Source: Paludibacteraceae bacterium (GTDB lineage: Bacteria; Bacteroidota; Bacteroidia; Bacteroidales; Paludibacteraceae). From it: 64,000 nucleotides of DNA. The translations under genes and the position numbers were made by a program. Within the stretch, counting starts at the first letter, position 1, and every line of letters starts with the position of its first letter. The stretch covers positions 1 through 64,000 of the forward strand of contig JAKSNH010000012.1 of NCBI GenBank assembly GCA_024399955.1. The letters run 5' to 3'. The notes under the pieces were generated by a model. The model saw nothing but the letters and a program-made list of their open reading frames with translations, was not told where the DNA came from and made no database searches. Below, piece after piece: positions 28,556 to 39,639 of this stretch.

Positions 28556-29476
28556 ATGAAACATAAAAGAGAAATTAAAGTAGCACTATTAGCTATTGTG
28601 TGTGTGTGTTTACTGGTGTATGGACTGAGTTTCCTTAAGGGACGCGATATCTTTTCTCCCGTTAAACATTATGTAGGTGTGTTTGAAAACGTGAATGGTC
28701 TAGTCGCTCAGGCGCCCGTGTATGTGCGCGGTTATAAAGTAGGTCAGGTGGATGCTATCCAATATGACTTTACTCAGCAGCAGGCGTTTAATGTAACCAT
28801 CTCTATTGATAAGAGCATCGCTATCATCCGTCCTTCTCAAATGCGATTGTGCGACGATGGACTATTAGGTAGTAAGGCGATTGAAGTTATTGTGCCGGTG
28901 GGTGCTATTGATAATCAACCGCTCTATGCCGAAGGCGATACGATTCCTGCTGTGGTGGTGCAGGGACTGATGGAGAACTTGCAGCAGTCGTTGGTTGTTA
29001 AGATCGAAGATGCGGTGTCTAACTTAGATGCTCTCATCGTTAAAATCAATTCCCAAATCAATGATAATACGCTGCATCAAACGCTAACTAATGTTGAGCA
29101 AATATCTGAACAACTATCTGTGTCGGCCAAGGATATACGTGCTATCACCCATAATCAATTGCCTCATATCATCCTGAATGCCGATAGTGCGGTGAACGAT
29201 GCTAAAGTGGTGGTTCGGGGTCTCAAAGCGGCCGAACTCAGCCAAACTGTGGCGAAAGTCAATACCATGGTGGATTCTGTTAATACCATTCTCACTACCA
29301 AGCATGGTACGCTTGGACTGTTGCTGAATGATAAGAACCTCTATCAACATATTGACTCTACCGTCGTGTCAGTCGATAACTTAGTGGTGGATCTCAAGGC
29401 TAATCCCAAGAAATACGTGCATTTCTCCTTGTTTGGTGGGAAAGATAAATCGAACAAAAAAACCACACAAAAATAA
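28556..29476 (+). CDS. MlaD/MCE-domain lipid-transport protein
   Basis: The product has one N-terminal membrane helix (about 7-25, VALLAIVCVCLLVYGLSFL), then an MCE domain (YVGVFENVNGLVAQAPVYVR, GYKVGQVDAI, LLGSKAIEV) and a long helical C-terminus, the architecture of substrate-binding subunits of MCE phospholipid transporters. The ATPase and permease genes of such a system are not in the window. The ATG at 28550, which overlaps the amidase stop, is an alternative start two residues longer. The gene is followed by a strong terminator. Confidence 0.9.
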   Translation: MKHKREIKVALLAIVCVCLLVYGLSFLKGRDIFSPVKHYVGVFENVNGLVAQAPVYVRGYKVGQVDAIQYDFTQQQAFNVTISIDKSIAIIRPSQMRLCDDGLLGSKAIEVIVPVGAIDNQPLYAEGDTIPAVVVQGLMENLQQSLVVKIEDAVSNLDALIVKINSQINDNTLHQTLTNVEQISEQLSVSAKDIRAITHNQLPHIILNADSAVNDAKVVVRGLKAAELSQTVAKVNTMVDSVNTILTTKHGTLGLLLNDKNLYQHIDSTVVSVDNLVVDLKANPKKYVHFSLFGGKDKSNKKTTQK

Positions 29477-29595
29477 GTTTAGAATGTTTCTAATTTAGGG
29501 TGCATGTACTTATTTGATTTAGGGGGCAGAAATTAAGGGTTTAACGATTTTTGTTACACACCGTTTTTGTGGAACAGGTAACCCTAAGGGGGTAT

Positions 29596-29642
29596 AAAAT
29601 CAGGTAGTTAAGTGTTAAGGATATTTGTAACTACCTGATTTT
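29596..29642. terminator. Perfect 15-bp hairpin downstream of the MCE gene
   Basis: AAAATCAGGTAGTTA at 29596-29610 and its exact reverse complement at 29628-29642 flank a 17-base loop. The arms are A- and T-ended, so it can act as an intrinsic terminator from either side. Confidence 0.85.
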
Positions 29643-29713
29643 CATTTGGTTGTATGTAATGTGCTGATATACATATAGTTAGCCATGCTACAAAAAAAGC
29701 CTTTATTGCCAAA

Positions 29714-29745
29714 TTTGGTCATGTCAAAAAAAAGCAGTAATTTTG
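29714..29745 (+). promoter_or_regulatory. Promoter of dnaA
   Basis: TTTG (29714-29717) and TAATTTTG (29738-29745) are separated by 20 bases. The box lies about 41 bases before the TTG start. Confidence 0.85.
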
Positions 29746-29786
29746 CATCGTTTTTCCGGCTTTTTGGAAATAAATAGATAATTGTT

Positions 29787-31154
29787 TTGCAACAAAATGT
29801 GAACATATTATGGCAGCAATGCGCAAATATTTTGCGCGACAATGTGACCCCAAGTGTGTACAATACTTGGTTTGCCTCATTGGATCCTGTTGAGTTCACT
29901 AACAATACCTTAGTATTACGCGTACAAAGTCAGTTTGTGGCTTCGTATATTGAGGAGAACTACATCGACCTGTTAGGTAAGACCATCCGCCGCGTATTTG
30001 GTCCGGAAACGGCATTGGAGTATCGTGTATTAGTGGATTCAACTTCCGGTGCTTCAACCACTTACTTGTCCGATGGCGTGATGCAGGTTAGTGCGCATGC
30101 TATTCCCGGTCAGCCCGTAGTGCAACCTAATTGGCAGAGTCATCTTAATCCAAACTACACTTTCTCCACGTTCATTCAAGGGGAGACCAATAAATTGGCG
30201 CGCACCGTAGGTGTGGCGATATCTAAAGAACCAGGTAAGACTGTCTTCAATCCATTGTTTATCTATGGTAGCAGTGGAGTAGGTAAGACCCACTTAGCGA
30301 ATGCTATAGGTAATCAGATTCAGGCTGCTAATCCGGACTCGCGCGTGTTGTACGTGAATGCTAACACGTTTAAATTGCAGTTCCAAGAAGCGGTTAACCA
30401 GAATAAAGTGCAAGACTTCTTGCTCTTTTACCAAAACGTAGATGTGCTCATCTTGGATGATGTGCAGTTCTTCTCCAATCTTAAAGGCACCCAGGATACA
30501 TTCTTCCATATCTTCAATTACTTGCATCAGATGCGTAAGCAACTCATTCTGACTTCGGACCGCTCTCCTGTAGATCTTAAGGATGTAGAAGAGCGCTTGC
30601 TTACTCGCTTCAGATGGGGTTTGCCGGTGGAGATTCAACGTCCGGATTTGAATCTGCGCAAGGCAATCTTAATAGATAAGATGCATCGGGATGGTATCTC
30701 CTTTAGTGAAGACATCGTGGACTATATCGCTACGCATGCGTGCGAGAACATACGCGATATAGAAGGTGTCTTGGCCTCCCTCATTGCTTATTCTACGCTC
30801 ATGAACCAAGAGATTGATATGTCGCTGGCTCAATCTATTGTGGAGCGACTAGTGACCAAATTGGATAAGCCGGTCTCAATGCAAGATGTGATGGGAGCGG
30901 TTTGCGAACATATAGGTGTTACCGAAAAAGTGTTCGTGTCACGGTCTCGCCAGCGTGATGTGGCGCGTGCTCGACAGATGTTCGTGTATATCGTTAAGGA
31001 GATGACCGATCATACCTTATCGGAAATAGGAGCATGTATGTCCCGCGACCATGCTACGGCCCTCTATGCATTCAATACCATCAAAAAGCAGCTTCAGTAC
31101 GATAAAGTGCTGCATCATGAATTGCAGACACTAATGTACGAACTCAAGCACTAA
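29787..31154 (+). CDS. dnaA: Chromosomal replication initiator DnaA
   Basis: DnaA opens the replication origin. The 455-residue product has domain I (ILWQQCANILRDNVTPSVYNT), a short domain II, the AAA+ domain with Walker A in GSSGVGKTHLA and Walker B in VLILDDVQFF, and the DNA-binding domain IV with SRSRQRDVARARQM and MSRDHATALYA. No in-frame ATG exists near the start and a stop lies four codons upstream, so translation must begin at TTG 29787 or GTG 29799. dnaX follows eight bases later. Confidence 0.97.
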   Translation: MQQNVNILWQQCANILRDNVTPSVYNTWFASLDPVEFTNNTLVLRVQSQFVASYIEENYIDLLGKTIRRVFGPETALEYRVLVDSTSGASTTYLSDGVMQVSAHAIPGQPVVQPNWQSHLNPNYTFSTFIQGETNKLARTVGVAISKEPGKTVFNPLFIYGSSGVGKTHLANAIGNQIQAANPDSRVLYVNANTFKLQFQEAVNQNKVQDFLLFYQNVDVLILDDVQFFSNLKGTQDTFFHIFNYLHQMRKQLILTSDRSPVDLKDVEERLLTRFRWGLPVEIQRPDLNLRKAILIDKMHRDGISFSEDIVDYIATHACENIRDIEGVLASLIAYSTLMNQEIDMSLAQSIVERLVTKLDKPVSMQDVMGAVCEHIGVTEKVFVSRSRQRDVARARQMFVYIVKEMTDHTLSEIGACMSRDHATALYAFNTIKKQLQYDKVLHHELQTLMYELKH

Positions 31155-31162
31155 ATACAACT

Positions 31163-32893
<1,731 letters not shown>

Positions 32894-34603
32894 ATGGCAG
32901 AGGACCTGAAGAAATACTTACCCACCACCAAACGCGAATTGGAACTGCGTGGTTGGGATACGGTCGATGTAATCCTCTTTTCCGGAGATGCTTACATCGA
33001 TCATCCGCAGTTCGGTGCAGCGGTTATTGGACGCGTGCTTGAGGCCCACGGTTACCGTGTGGCTATCGTGCCTCAGCCTGACTGGCATGGTGATCATAGG
33101 GACTTCACTAAACTGGGAACACCGCGACTTTTCTTCGGTATCACGGCCGGGGCGATGGACTCGATGGTGAACCACTATACCGCCAATAAACGGCGTCGCT
33201 CCGATGATGCCTATACGCCCGAAGGGCGGGCAGGGATGCGACCGGATTATTGCACCGTCACGTACGCCCAAATTATTCGTCAGCATTTTCCATCTACACC
33301 AATCGTCATTGGTGGCATCGAAGCCAGCATGCGGCGATTGGCCCACTATGATTATTGGTCGGATAGTTTCAAGCCCTCTATCCTGGTTGAGTCGGATGCT
33401 GACCTGCTTGTTTATGGCATGGGTGAGAAGAGTATCGTAGCCATTGCGGATGCCATATCATCTACTGGCACTGTGCCTCACGATGTACCGCAAACGACCT
33501 ATCGCACGGCTTCATTACCTGCTATACCAGATGCTAACCAGATAGTGTTGCATGGTTATCAGGCCGAGAAGAACAACAAGATTCTCTATGCCGAGGATTT
33601 TAGGCTCACCGAGATTGAATCCAACCGCATCACGGCCAAGACGATTATCCAGGATGACATAGTCGTCAACCCGCCGTATCCCACCATGACTACGGATGAA
33701 CTAGATGCTATCTATGACCTGCCGTTCCAATACATGCCGCATCCTAAGTATAAAGATAAGCATATCCCGGCTTACGAGATGATTCGTTTCTCTGTATGCC
33801 TGCATCGAGGCTGCTTTGGCGGATGCTCGTTCTGCACGATTTCTGCTCATCAGGGCAAGCAGATCACCTCGCGGTCCAAGTCCAGTATAATTCGTCAAAT
33901 CAGTCGTCTTAAGGACCTGCCCGAATGGAAAGGTTACCTGAGCGATCTAGGTGGACCCTCCGCTAATATGTATGGTATGCATGGCAAGAACACCGACTTA
34001 TGCGCCAAGTGCGCACGACCTAGTTGCTTGCAGCCGGCAATATGCAAGAACCTGCATCAGAATTTCGCACCCATCCTGGATATATACCGATCCGTAGATA
34101 AACTGCCGTATATCAAGAAAGCCTTTGTAGGCAGTGGCATACGGTACGACCTAATGTCCGAGGCGTATGGACGGCAACTCATCACGCGGCATGTGTCCGG
34201 ACGACTCAAAGTGGCTCCGGAGCACTGCTCAGACTCTGTGCTGCAACTCATGCGTAAACCGCAATGGAGCGAGTACGTGCGTTTCCGTGATTTCTTCCAG
34301 CGTATCAACCGCGAAGCCGGTATGCATCAGCAGCTCATACCGTACTTTATCTCGTCCCATCCCGGATGCACCAACCGCGACATGATGGCGTTGGCTAACG
34401 AAACGAAACGGATGCATTACCATCCTGAACAAGTGCAGGACTTCACGCCTACACCGATGACACTCAGCACATGCATGTACTACACCGGACTTAATCCGTA
34501 TACCATGCAGCTCGTGTATGTGGCTAAGAGCAGTGACGATAAACGTAAACAGAACAGTTTCTTCTTCTGGTGGAAGGAGAACCCTAATTGTAATCGCAAA
34601 TGA
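32894..34603 (+). CDS. YgiQ-like radical SAM protein
   Basis: The 569-residue product has the N-terminal domain of the YgiQ/UPF0313 family (LPTTKRELELRGWDTVDVIL, SGDAYIDHPQFGAAVIGRVL), then the radical SAM cluster motif CxxxCxxC in RGCFGGCSFC, and a C-terminal part with CAKCARPSC and RHVSGRLKVAPEHCS. Such enzymes bind a 4Fe-4S cluster and S-adenosylmethionine; the YgiQ substrate is unknown. The protein is somewhat shorter than many homologues, which carry a longer C-terminal tail. It overlaps the M23 gene by ATGA. Confidence 0.93.
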   Translation: MAEDLKKYLPTTKRELELRGWDTVDVILFSGDAYIDHPQFGAAVIGRVLEAHGYRVAIVPQPDWHGDHRDFTKLGTPRLFFGITAGAMDSMVNHYTANKRRRSDDAYTPEGRAGMRPDYCTVTYAQIIRQHFPSTPIVIGGIEASMRRLAHYDYWSDSFKPSILVESDADLLVYGMGEKSIVAIADAISSTGTVPHDVPQTTYRTASLPAIPDANQIVLHGYQAEKNNKILYAEDFRLTEIESNRITAKTIIQDDIVVNPPYPTMTTDELDAIYDLPFQYMPHPKYKDKHIPAYEMIRFSVCLHRGCFGGCSFCTISAHQGKQITSRSKSSIIRQISRLKDLPEWKGYLSDLGGPSANMYGMHGKNTDLCAKCARPSCLQPAICKNLHQNFAPILDIYRSVDKLPYIKKAFVGSGIRYDLMSEAYGRQLITRHVSGRLKVAPEHCSDSVLQLMRKPQWSEYVRFRDFFQRINREAGMHQQLIPYFISSHPGCTNRDMMALANETKRMHYHPEQVQDFTPTPMTLSTCMYYTGLNPYTMQLVYVAKSSDDKRKQNSFFFWWKENPNCNRK

Positions 34604-35568
34604 AAAAGAAACAGTACCATATCAATCCGGTCACCCTGGCTATGGAGCGGGTGGAGCATGATGTCTTTTATTGGTTGAAACAATCCGGATTCTATATCCT
34701 GGGCGGAGTATGCTTGGGTATTATCTTCTTCTTTCTTTTCTACCATTTCTTTCCGTCCCCTCGCGAACGGCAACTGATGACGCAGAAACAGCAGTTAGAG
34801 ACCCAACTCAATCTGGTGGATGGGCGACTGGACCAGATGCAGATTGTCATGAATGACCTGTCCCAACGCGACGATAACCTGTATCGCGCCTTATTGGGAG
34901 CCGAACCTATCCCGCTGTCGGTTAGACAAGGAGCTACCCAGAAAATGGCGTACTACGACGAGATCAGTCGCATGACCGACTCCCAACTGGCCGCTAACCT
35001 GTCTCTCAAAACCGATATACTGGAGAAAGAACTGTATGTGCAGGCTAAGTCTTACGATGAGATATTGGTGTTGGCTAAGAACCAAGAGACTAAGATGGAA
35101 TATATCCCGGCTATTCAGCCGGTGCTCAATCAGAACCTCAAGCGGGTAGCCAGTGGTTATGGATGGCGTATCGACCCTGTTTATCATGTGCGTCGATTCC
35201 ATAGCGGCATGGACTTTACCGCTCCCAAGGGCACCGATATATACGCTACCGGCAAAGGTAAGGTTGTTTTTGTGGGACGTAAGCAAGGTTACGGCAATAC
35301 CGTCATCATCGACCATGGTTATGGTTACCAAACGTTGTATGCCCACTTGCATAAGTCGCTATGCCGGGTGGGACAAAAAGTAAACCGAGCCGACGTCATT
35401 GCATTGGTTGGTAATACCGGTAAATCCACCGGTCCGCATCTGCACTACGAAGTGCATTTCCAAGGCAAGGCCATCGACCCGCGTAATTTCTATTTCTACG
35501 ATTTATCTCCCGAGGAGTACGACCTGATGGTGCAGTTATCCAATAATTATGGTCGTATGTTAGACTAA
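34600..35568 (+). CDS. M23 family metallopeptidase
   Basis: The 322-residue product is a probable peptidoglycan endopeptidase anchored in the inner membrane. It has a membrane segment at about 31-50 (FYILGGVCLGIIFFFLFYHF), a coiled-coil region (LETQLNLVDGRLDQMQIVMN), and an M23 domain with zinc ligands in RFHSGMDFTAPKG and GPHLHYEVHF. The intact HxxxD and HxH suggest it is active rather than an EnvC-like activator. Its 3' end overlaps the convergent Crp/Fnr gene by four bases. Confidence 0.93.
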   Translation: MKKKQYHINPVTLAMERVEHDVFYWLKQSGFYILGGVCLGIIFFFLFYHFFPSPRERQLMTQKQQLETQLNLVDGRLDQMQIVMNDLSQRDDNLYRALLGAEPIPLSVRQGATQKMAYYDEISRMTDSQLAANLSLKTDILEKELYVQAKSYDEILVLAKNQETKMEYIPAIQPVLNQNLKRVASGYGWRIDPVYHVRRFHSGMDFTAPKGTDIYATGKGKVVFVGRKQGYGNTVIIDHGYGYQTLYAHLHKSLCRVGQKVNRADVIALVGNTGKSTGPHLHYEVHFQGKAIDPRNFYFYDLSPEEYDLMVQLSNNYGRMLD

Positions 35569-36263
35569 TCGGTCTCGGCGATGTGAATCAATGCCGCTTC
35601 ATCCTCAATGATAATGCGCTTACCATGCGTTGCTATCACTCCTTCTTTGGTTAATTGACGGATGGTGCGAATAGCATTGGCGGTGGTCATCGAACTGATG
35701 TTACTGATGTCCTCACGACTCAGTATGACACTCAATGTTTTACCATCAGATTCTGTGCCAAAACGAGCTTTGAGGGTCAATAATGCATCTGCCATTCGTC
35801 CGCGCACGTGCTTCTGCGTCAGCACGACTTGACGGTAACGAGCAATCTCTAACATGCTGCTCATACGAGCTAAGAAATACATGCATATCTGGTTATTTTG
35901 GTTTAGCACACGCATCAGTGCTTCGCGACGCACTTTACAGATACAACTGGGTTCAATGGCTGTAGCACTCGTACTATACATGCTATGCGATAGGATAGGC
36001 AGATAACTGAAAAACTCACCGGGAGCTACCAATCGCACAATCTGAGGTTTTTGATTGGCACTCCCGATGTACTCGCGCACTTTGCCAGTCAATAGGATCA
36101 TTAGACATTCCGGAAAATCGCCGGCTTGAAAGACCTTTTCTTTTTTAGCATAATCCACTACTTCCGATTCCGATTCAATGTAGGCTCTCTCTCCGGGAGT
36201 TAACATCTCCCAGGCAGGATGACCATCCCATAAGGAGGCAAAATTAACGTTTTTTCGGGTCAT
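35565..36263 (-). CDS. Crp/Fnr family transcriptional regulator
   Basis: The start at 36263 is chosen because the ATG at 36281 lies only about ten bases after the -7 box. The product has an N-terminal cyclic-nucleotide-binding-like beta roll (VFQAGDFPECLMILLTGKVR, APGEFFSYLPIL), a long dimerisation helix, and a winged helix-turn-helix (LSREDISNISSMTTANAIRT followed by RQLTKEGVI). No Fnr-type N-terminal cysteines are present. It is divergent from the glycosyltransferase gene and their promoters interlock, so it may control it. Confidence 0.9.
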   Translation of the reverse strand: MTRKNVNFASLWDGHPAWEMLTPGERAYIESESEVVDYAKKEKVFQAGDFPECLMILLTGKVREYIGSANQKPQIVRLVAPGEFFSYLPILSHSMYSTSATAIEPSCICKVRREALMRVLNQNNQICMYFLARMSSMLEIARYRQVVLTQKHVRGRMADALLTLKARFGTESDGKTLSVILSREDISNISSMTTANAIRTIRQLTKEGVIATHGKRIIIEDEAALIHIAETD

Positions 36264-36291
36264 AAAATGCTTTTTTTGCAAAAATTTTGCG

Positions 36292-36323
36292 CAAAGTTAC
36301 ATTTTTTTTTGCACAGTTGCAAA
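36292..36323 (-). promoter_or_regulatory. Promoter of the Crp/Fnr gene
   Basis: On the minus strand TTTG (36320-36323) and TAACTTTG (36292-36299) have a 20-base spacer. Its -33 box lies inside the spacer of the opposing promoter. Confidence 0.85.
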
Positions 36324-36339
36324 TTTTTTTGTAATTTTG
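36308..36339 (+). promoter_or_regulatory. Promoter of the family 2 glycosyltransferase/tdh transcript
   Basis: TTTG (36308-36311) and TAATTTTG (36332-36339) have a 20-base spacer. It shares 16 bases with the opposing promoter, so the two cannot easily be occupied at once. Confidence 0.85.
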
Positions 36340-36370
36340 CAGGCGTATTACAAGGTAATAACTTTTTTGT

Positions 36371-37324
36371 ATGAATATATCTGTTATTGTTCCGTTGTAT
36401 AATGAGGCAGAATCGCTGCCTAAGTTGTATGAGTGGATTGCCCGCGTGATGGTGGAGCATGGCTTTACGTATGAGGTCCTTTTTGTGAATGATGGCTCTA
36501 CGGATGATTCGTGGTCGGTGATTGAACAACTGCATCAGTCTGATAAGGCGGTGCGTGGTATCTGTTTCCGTCGTAACTACGGTAAGTCCGCGGCGTTGCA
36601 TTGCGGCTTTGCTGCGGTTCAGGGCGATGTGGTGATTACGATGGATGCGGACTTGCAGGATTCGCCGGACGAGATACCTGAGCTCTATCGCATGATTACG
36701 GAGGATGGTTATGACTTGGTGAGCGGATGGAAGCAGAAACGCTATGATAATCGTTTGACTAAGAACCTGCCAAGTAAACTTTTTAACGCCACTGCGCGTC
36801 GCGTGACGGGTATTCAGCTGCATGATATGAACTGCGGACTGAAGGCATATCGCAGGGAGGTGGTTAAGAATATAGAGGTGTTCTCGGAGATGCATCGGTA
36901 TATACCGTATTTGGCTAAAAACGCAGGCTTTACTAAGATAGGTGAGAAAGTGGTACAGCATCGTAAGCGTGAGTTTGGTACCAGTAAGTTCGGTCTCAAC
37001 CGTTTCATCAATGGTTATTTGGATTTGATGACCTTGTGGTTCCTGAATAAGTTTGGTAAGCAGCCTATGCATTTCTTCGGATTGGTAGGCAGCCTGATGT
37101 TCTTCATCGGCTTTGTGGCTGTTTGTGTTGTAGCCGGCATGAAACTCCATGCCCTGGCTAATGGCGTACCTGCCATGCTGATTGGCACGAATCCGTATTT
37201 CCACATTGCCATCCTGATGATGGTTCTCGGCTGTATGCTCTTCCTTGCCGGTTTCCTCGGCGAACTCATCCTCCGCAACTCCCCTAGCCGCAATGATTAC
37301 CTCATCAAATCAAAGATTGATTAA
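36371..37324 (+). CDS. Family 2 glycosyltransferase with two C-terminal membrane helices (GtrB/DPM1-like)
   Basis: The 317-residue product has a GT-A domain: NISVIVPLYNEAESLPKLYE, FVNDGSTDDSW, and the metal-binding TMDADLQDSPDEIP. Further on are GVKK-like KNLPSKLFNATARRVTG and HDMNCGLKAYRREV. Two membrane helices follow (FFGLVGSLMFFIGFVAVC, HIAILMMVLGCMLFLAGFLG). This is the architecture of polyprenyl-phosphate sugar transferases that build lipid-linked sugars. The sugar cannot be told. It leads an operon with tdh 20 bases downstream. Confidence 0.93.
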   Translation: MNISVIVPLYNEAESLPKLYEWIARVMVEHGFTYEVLFVNDGSTDDSWSVIEQLHQSDKAVRGICFRRNYGKSAALHCGFAAVQGDVVITMDADLQDSPDEIPELYRMITEDGYDLVSGWKQKRYDNRLTKNLPSKLFNATARRVTGIQLHDMNCGLKAYRREVVKNIEVFSEMHRYIPYLAKNAGFTKIGEKVVQHRKREFGTSKFGLNRFINGYLDLMTLWFLNKFGKQPMHFFGLVGSLMFFIGFVAVCVVAGMKLHALANGVPAMLIGTNPYFHIAILMMVLGCMLFLAGFLGELILRNSPSRNDYLIKSKID

Positions 37325-37344
37325 CAATAACGCAAACTAAGATT

Positions 37345-38370
37345 ATGAAAGCACTAGTTAAACGGTATGCGAAGCCGGGGATATGGATGGAAGATGTTCC
37401 GATGCCCGAAGTGGGAGTGAACGACGTCCTCATCCGTGTCAAGAAAGCCGCTATTTGCGGCACGGACCTTCATATGTATAAATGGGACGATTGGGCACAG
37501 AGTCACTGCCGTCCGCCATACACGATGGGTCATGAGTTCGTGGGCGAAGTAGCCGAGGTAGGTCTCGGTGTTCGTTCCTTCCGTGTGGGTGAACGTGTGA
37601 CGGCAGAAGGCCATATCGTTTGTGGTCATTGCCGCAACTGCCGTCGCGGCATGGGCCATGTATGCGAGAACACCATCTCGGTGGGTATCATGGGTAAGGA
37701 TGGTTGCTTTGCGGAGTATGTCACTATTCCTGAGTCTAATGTGGTTAAGTTACGTGACGAGATTCCGGACGACTTTGCAGCTATCATGGATCCGTTCGGT
37801 AATGCTACACATACGGCGCTGGCTTTTCCGTTGTTGGGTGAAGATGTGCTCATTACGGGTGCAGGATTGATTGGCACGATGGCCGCAGGAATATGCCGTT
37901 ATGCCGGAGCCAAGCATATCGTAGTCACGGATATCAATCCGCTGCGCTTGGATATAGCTAAGCGCATGGGTGCTACGCTGACGGTGGATGGCAGCAAGGG
38001 TGAGACTATCCAGGGGGCCATGGACCAACTCAACATACGAGGTTTTGATGTGGGACTGGAGATGTCCGGTGCACCGGCAGCTTTTAATGATATGGTGGCG
38101 CATATGTACAAGGGGTCTAATATAGCTCAGTTAGGTATTCTGCCGTCTAATACGCAGGTTAATTGGTCGGATGTTATCTTCAATGCCCTCACTATCAAGG
38201 GCATCACCGGCCGCCGCATGTGGGAGACGTGGTACCAGATGGAGCAGATGCTGCTGGGTGGCTTGGATCTCAGTCCGGTTATCACCCATCGCTTTAAGTT
38301 TGATGATTTCCAGAAGGGCTTTGATGTCATGGTTTCCGGCCAATGCGGCAAAGTCCTCCTCGAATGGTAA
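37345..38370 (+). CDS. tdh: L-threonine 3-dehydrogenase
   Basis: Tdh oxidises L-threonine to 2-amino-3-ketobutyrate with NAD. The 341-residue product is a zinc-containing medium-chain dehydrogenase: catalytic zinc from ICGTDLHMYKWD and MGHEFVGEV, structural zinc from CGHCRNCRRGMGHVC, and a Rossmann motif in VLITGAGLIGTMAAGIC. MDPFGNATHTAL and ITGRRMWETWYQM are characteristic of bacterial Tdh. The partner Kbl ligase is not in the window. Confidence 0.93.
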   Translation: MKALVKRYAKPGIWMEDVPMPEVGVNDVLIRVKKAAICGTDLHMYKWDDWAQSHCRPPYTMGHEFVGEVAEVGLGVRSFRVGERVTAEGHIVCGHCRNCRRGMGHVCENTISVGIMGKDGCFAEYVTIPESNVVKLRDEIPDDFAAIMDPFGNATHTALAFPLLGEDVLITGAGLIGTMAAGICRYAGAKHIVVTDINPLRLDIAKRMGATLTVDGSKGETIQGAMDQLNIRGFDVGLEMSGAPAAFNDMVAHMYKGSNIAQLGILPSNTQVNWSDVIFNALTIKGITGRRMWETWYQMEQMLLGGLDLSPVITHRFKFDDFQKGFDVMVSGQCGKVLLEW

Positions 38371-38382
38371 TAAAAGTGCTAT

Positions 38383-39639
38383 ATGAATCGTAAAGTATTA
38401 TATGTCTTATTGATGGTGTGCTGTGCCGGCACTACGTTCGCGCGCCCGATCATGGTGCGTGATAGTGCCCGCTCTACGGAACCTGTTGTTATTACAGAGC
38501 CTTTTGAATCAGTTTATGCGACCATTGGCTATGGAGATATAACCTATCGCGGTGCAATAACATGGCAACTGAAAAGCGGAAATGTGACGAGTAGCTATTC
38601 TATGTTTGGTGCGGGCAATAATTGTGCCATTCTAAAAGATAATGGTCAGATTGCAGCCGCGACTGCTGCCTCATTAACGTCCGAGAAAATACAGGGTTTA
38701 CGTGAGGTGCGCTGTAAGATGAAACGCAGTTCAGCGTTATCTTCAATGACTATATACATTTCTGCGGACCAGAATAAATGGCTTGACATTACAGATAAGT
38801 ATCCGATTACCGTTATTTGGAACGGAGGATCTGCTAATTTTACCAAAAAGGATTTAAATGATAAGGTAGGTGGGTTGATACCTACATCAACTTCTTCTAC
38901 TTATACTTTCTCTATCACTTTACCTCGTGATACGGATGTATATGTGCGGTGGATTGCATGCGATGCAAAAGACCAATATGCATTCATTGACGATGTGGAG
39001 TTGGTTACCTATCCTTGGGTTTATTCGCAGCACGAGGAAGATATTCCTGATTATACACGTTCCACCGATGCTGACCATCAGATTGGTATTGTATGCTGGC
39101 CGCAAGCGGTATATAAGAACGACTATGCAGGAGCTACTTTCTATGAGGTGGCATATCGAGTAGGAACGGCTGATCAGCCTACGGATTTTGTGGTGTCAGA
39201 GGTGGAAGATTTGGAGGCAGGTGTTCCGTATCTTTATATTGCATCGGGCAGTGCCATTACGGCTGACGGACATGGAGAGTCTGTGACTATAGCGCAACAT
39301 CGTAATGGTCTATATGGCGCATTGACTAAAATAGATAATCCTGAAATATTAGGTAATAAATGGGTCTTGTTCCAAAATGAGTTGTGGCAAATAGCTCCAA
39401 CTTCTACCGCCTCTATCAAGGCCAATAGTGGATATATAAATATGACGGAGGTGCCGGAGGAAAACACTTTTACTCCTGTGCCCAGTCGCCAGTACCGCAG
39501 TATAAGCGGGCATGGTTTCGTGGCAGATGAACGTGAAGTTAGGATGCCGACTAACAAGAATAAAATACTCTTGGATGGTGAAGTGGTCATAATAAGAGAT
39601 GGTCAACGATATGATATATTAGGGAGGAACCGAAGATGA
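38383..39639 (+). CDS. Secreted protein with Bacteroidales C-terminal tail
   Basis: The 418-residue product has a signal peptide (MNRKVLYVLLMVCCAGTTFA) and a beta-rich middle with a discoidin- or jelly-roll-like look (FESVYATIGYGDITYRG, YISADQNKWLDITDKYPI, YVRWIACDAKDQYAFIDDVE), suggesting a carbohydrate-binding type fold. It ends with VVIIRDGQRYDILGR, a tail like the one at 5581 and probably a relic or variant of a sorting signal. I do not recognise the family. It lies 12 bases after tdh and overlaps the small ORF that follows by ATGA. Confidence 0.8.
   Translation: MNRKVLYVLLMVCCAGTTFARPIMVRDSARSTEPVVITEPFESVYATIGYGDITYRGAITWQLKSGNVTSSYSMFGAGNNCAILKDNGQIAAATAASLTSEKIQGLREVRCKMKRSSALSSMTIYISADQNKWLDITDKYPITVIWNGGSANFTKKDLNDKVGGLIPTSTSSTYTFSITLPRDTDVYVRWIACDAKDQYAFIDDVELVTYPWVYSQHEEDIPDYTRSTDADHQIGIVCWPQAVYKNDYAGATFYEVAYRVGTADQPTDFVVSEVEDLEAGVPYLYIASGSAITADGHGESVTIAQHRNGLYGALTKIDNPEILGNKWVLFQNELWQIAPTSTASIKANSGYINMTEVPEENTFTPVPSRQYRSISGHGFVADEREVRMPTNKNKILLDGEVVIIRDGQRYDILGRNRR

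Larger units (their letters stand above)
29477..29786. other. 310-base gap before dnaA: terminator and dnaA promoter
   Basis: No gene is seen. It contains a perfect 15-bp inverted repeat (29596-29642) and the dnaA promoter. I looked for clustered DnaA boxes (TTATCCACA) and found no convincing one, so there is no support here for an origin. Confidence 0.6.

Noticed and set aside
29477..29786. Possible replication origin next to dnaA
   Set aside because: No cluster of DnaA boxes; only one weak match (TGTGGAACA) was seen, and the A+T content is not exceptional for promoters here.
36260..37204. Long open frame of 314 codons on the minus strand opposite the glycosyltransferase gene
   Set aside because: The plus strand has a clear GT-A domain; the minus translation is rich in His, Arg and Ile without any family pattern and runs over both interlocked promoters.
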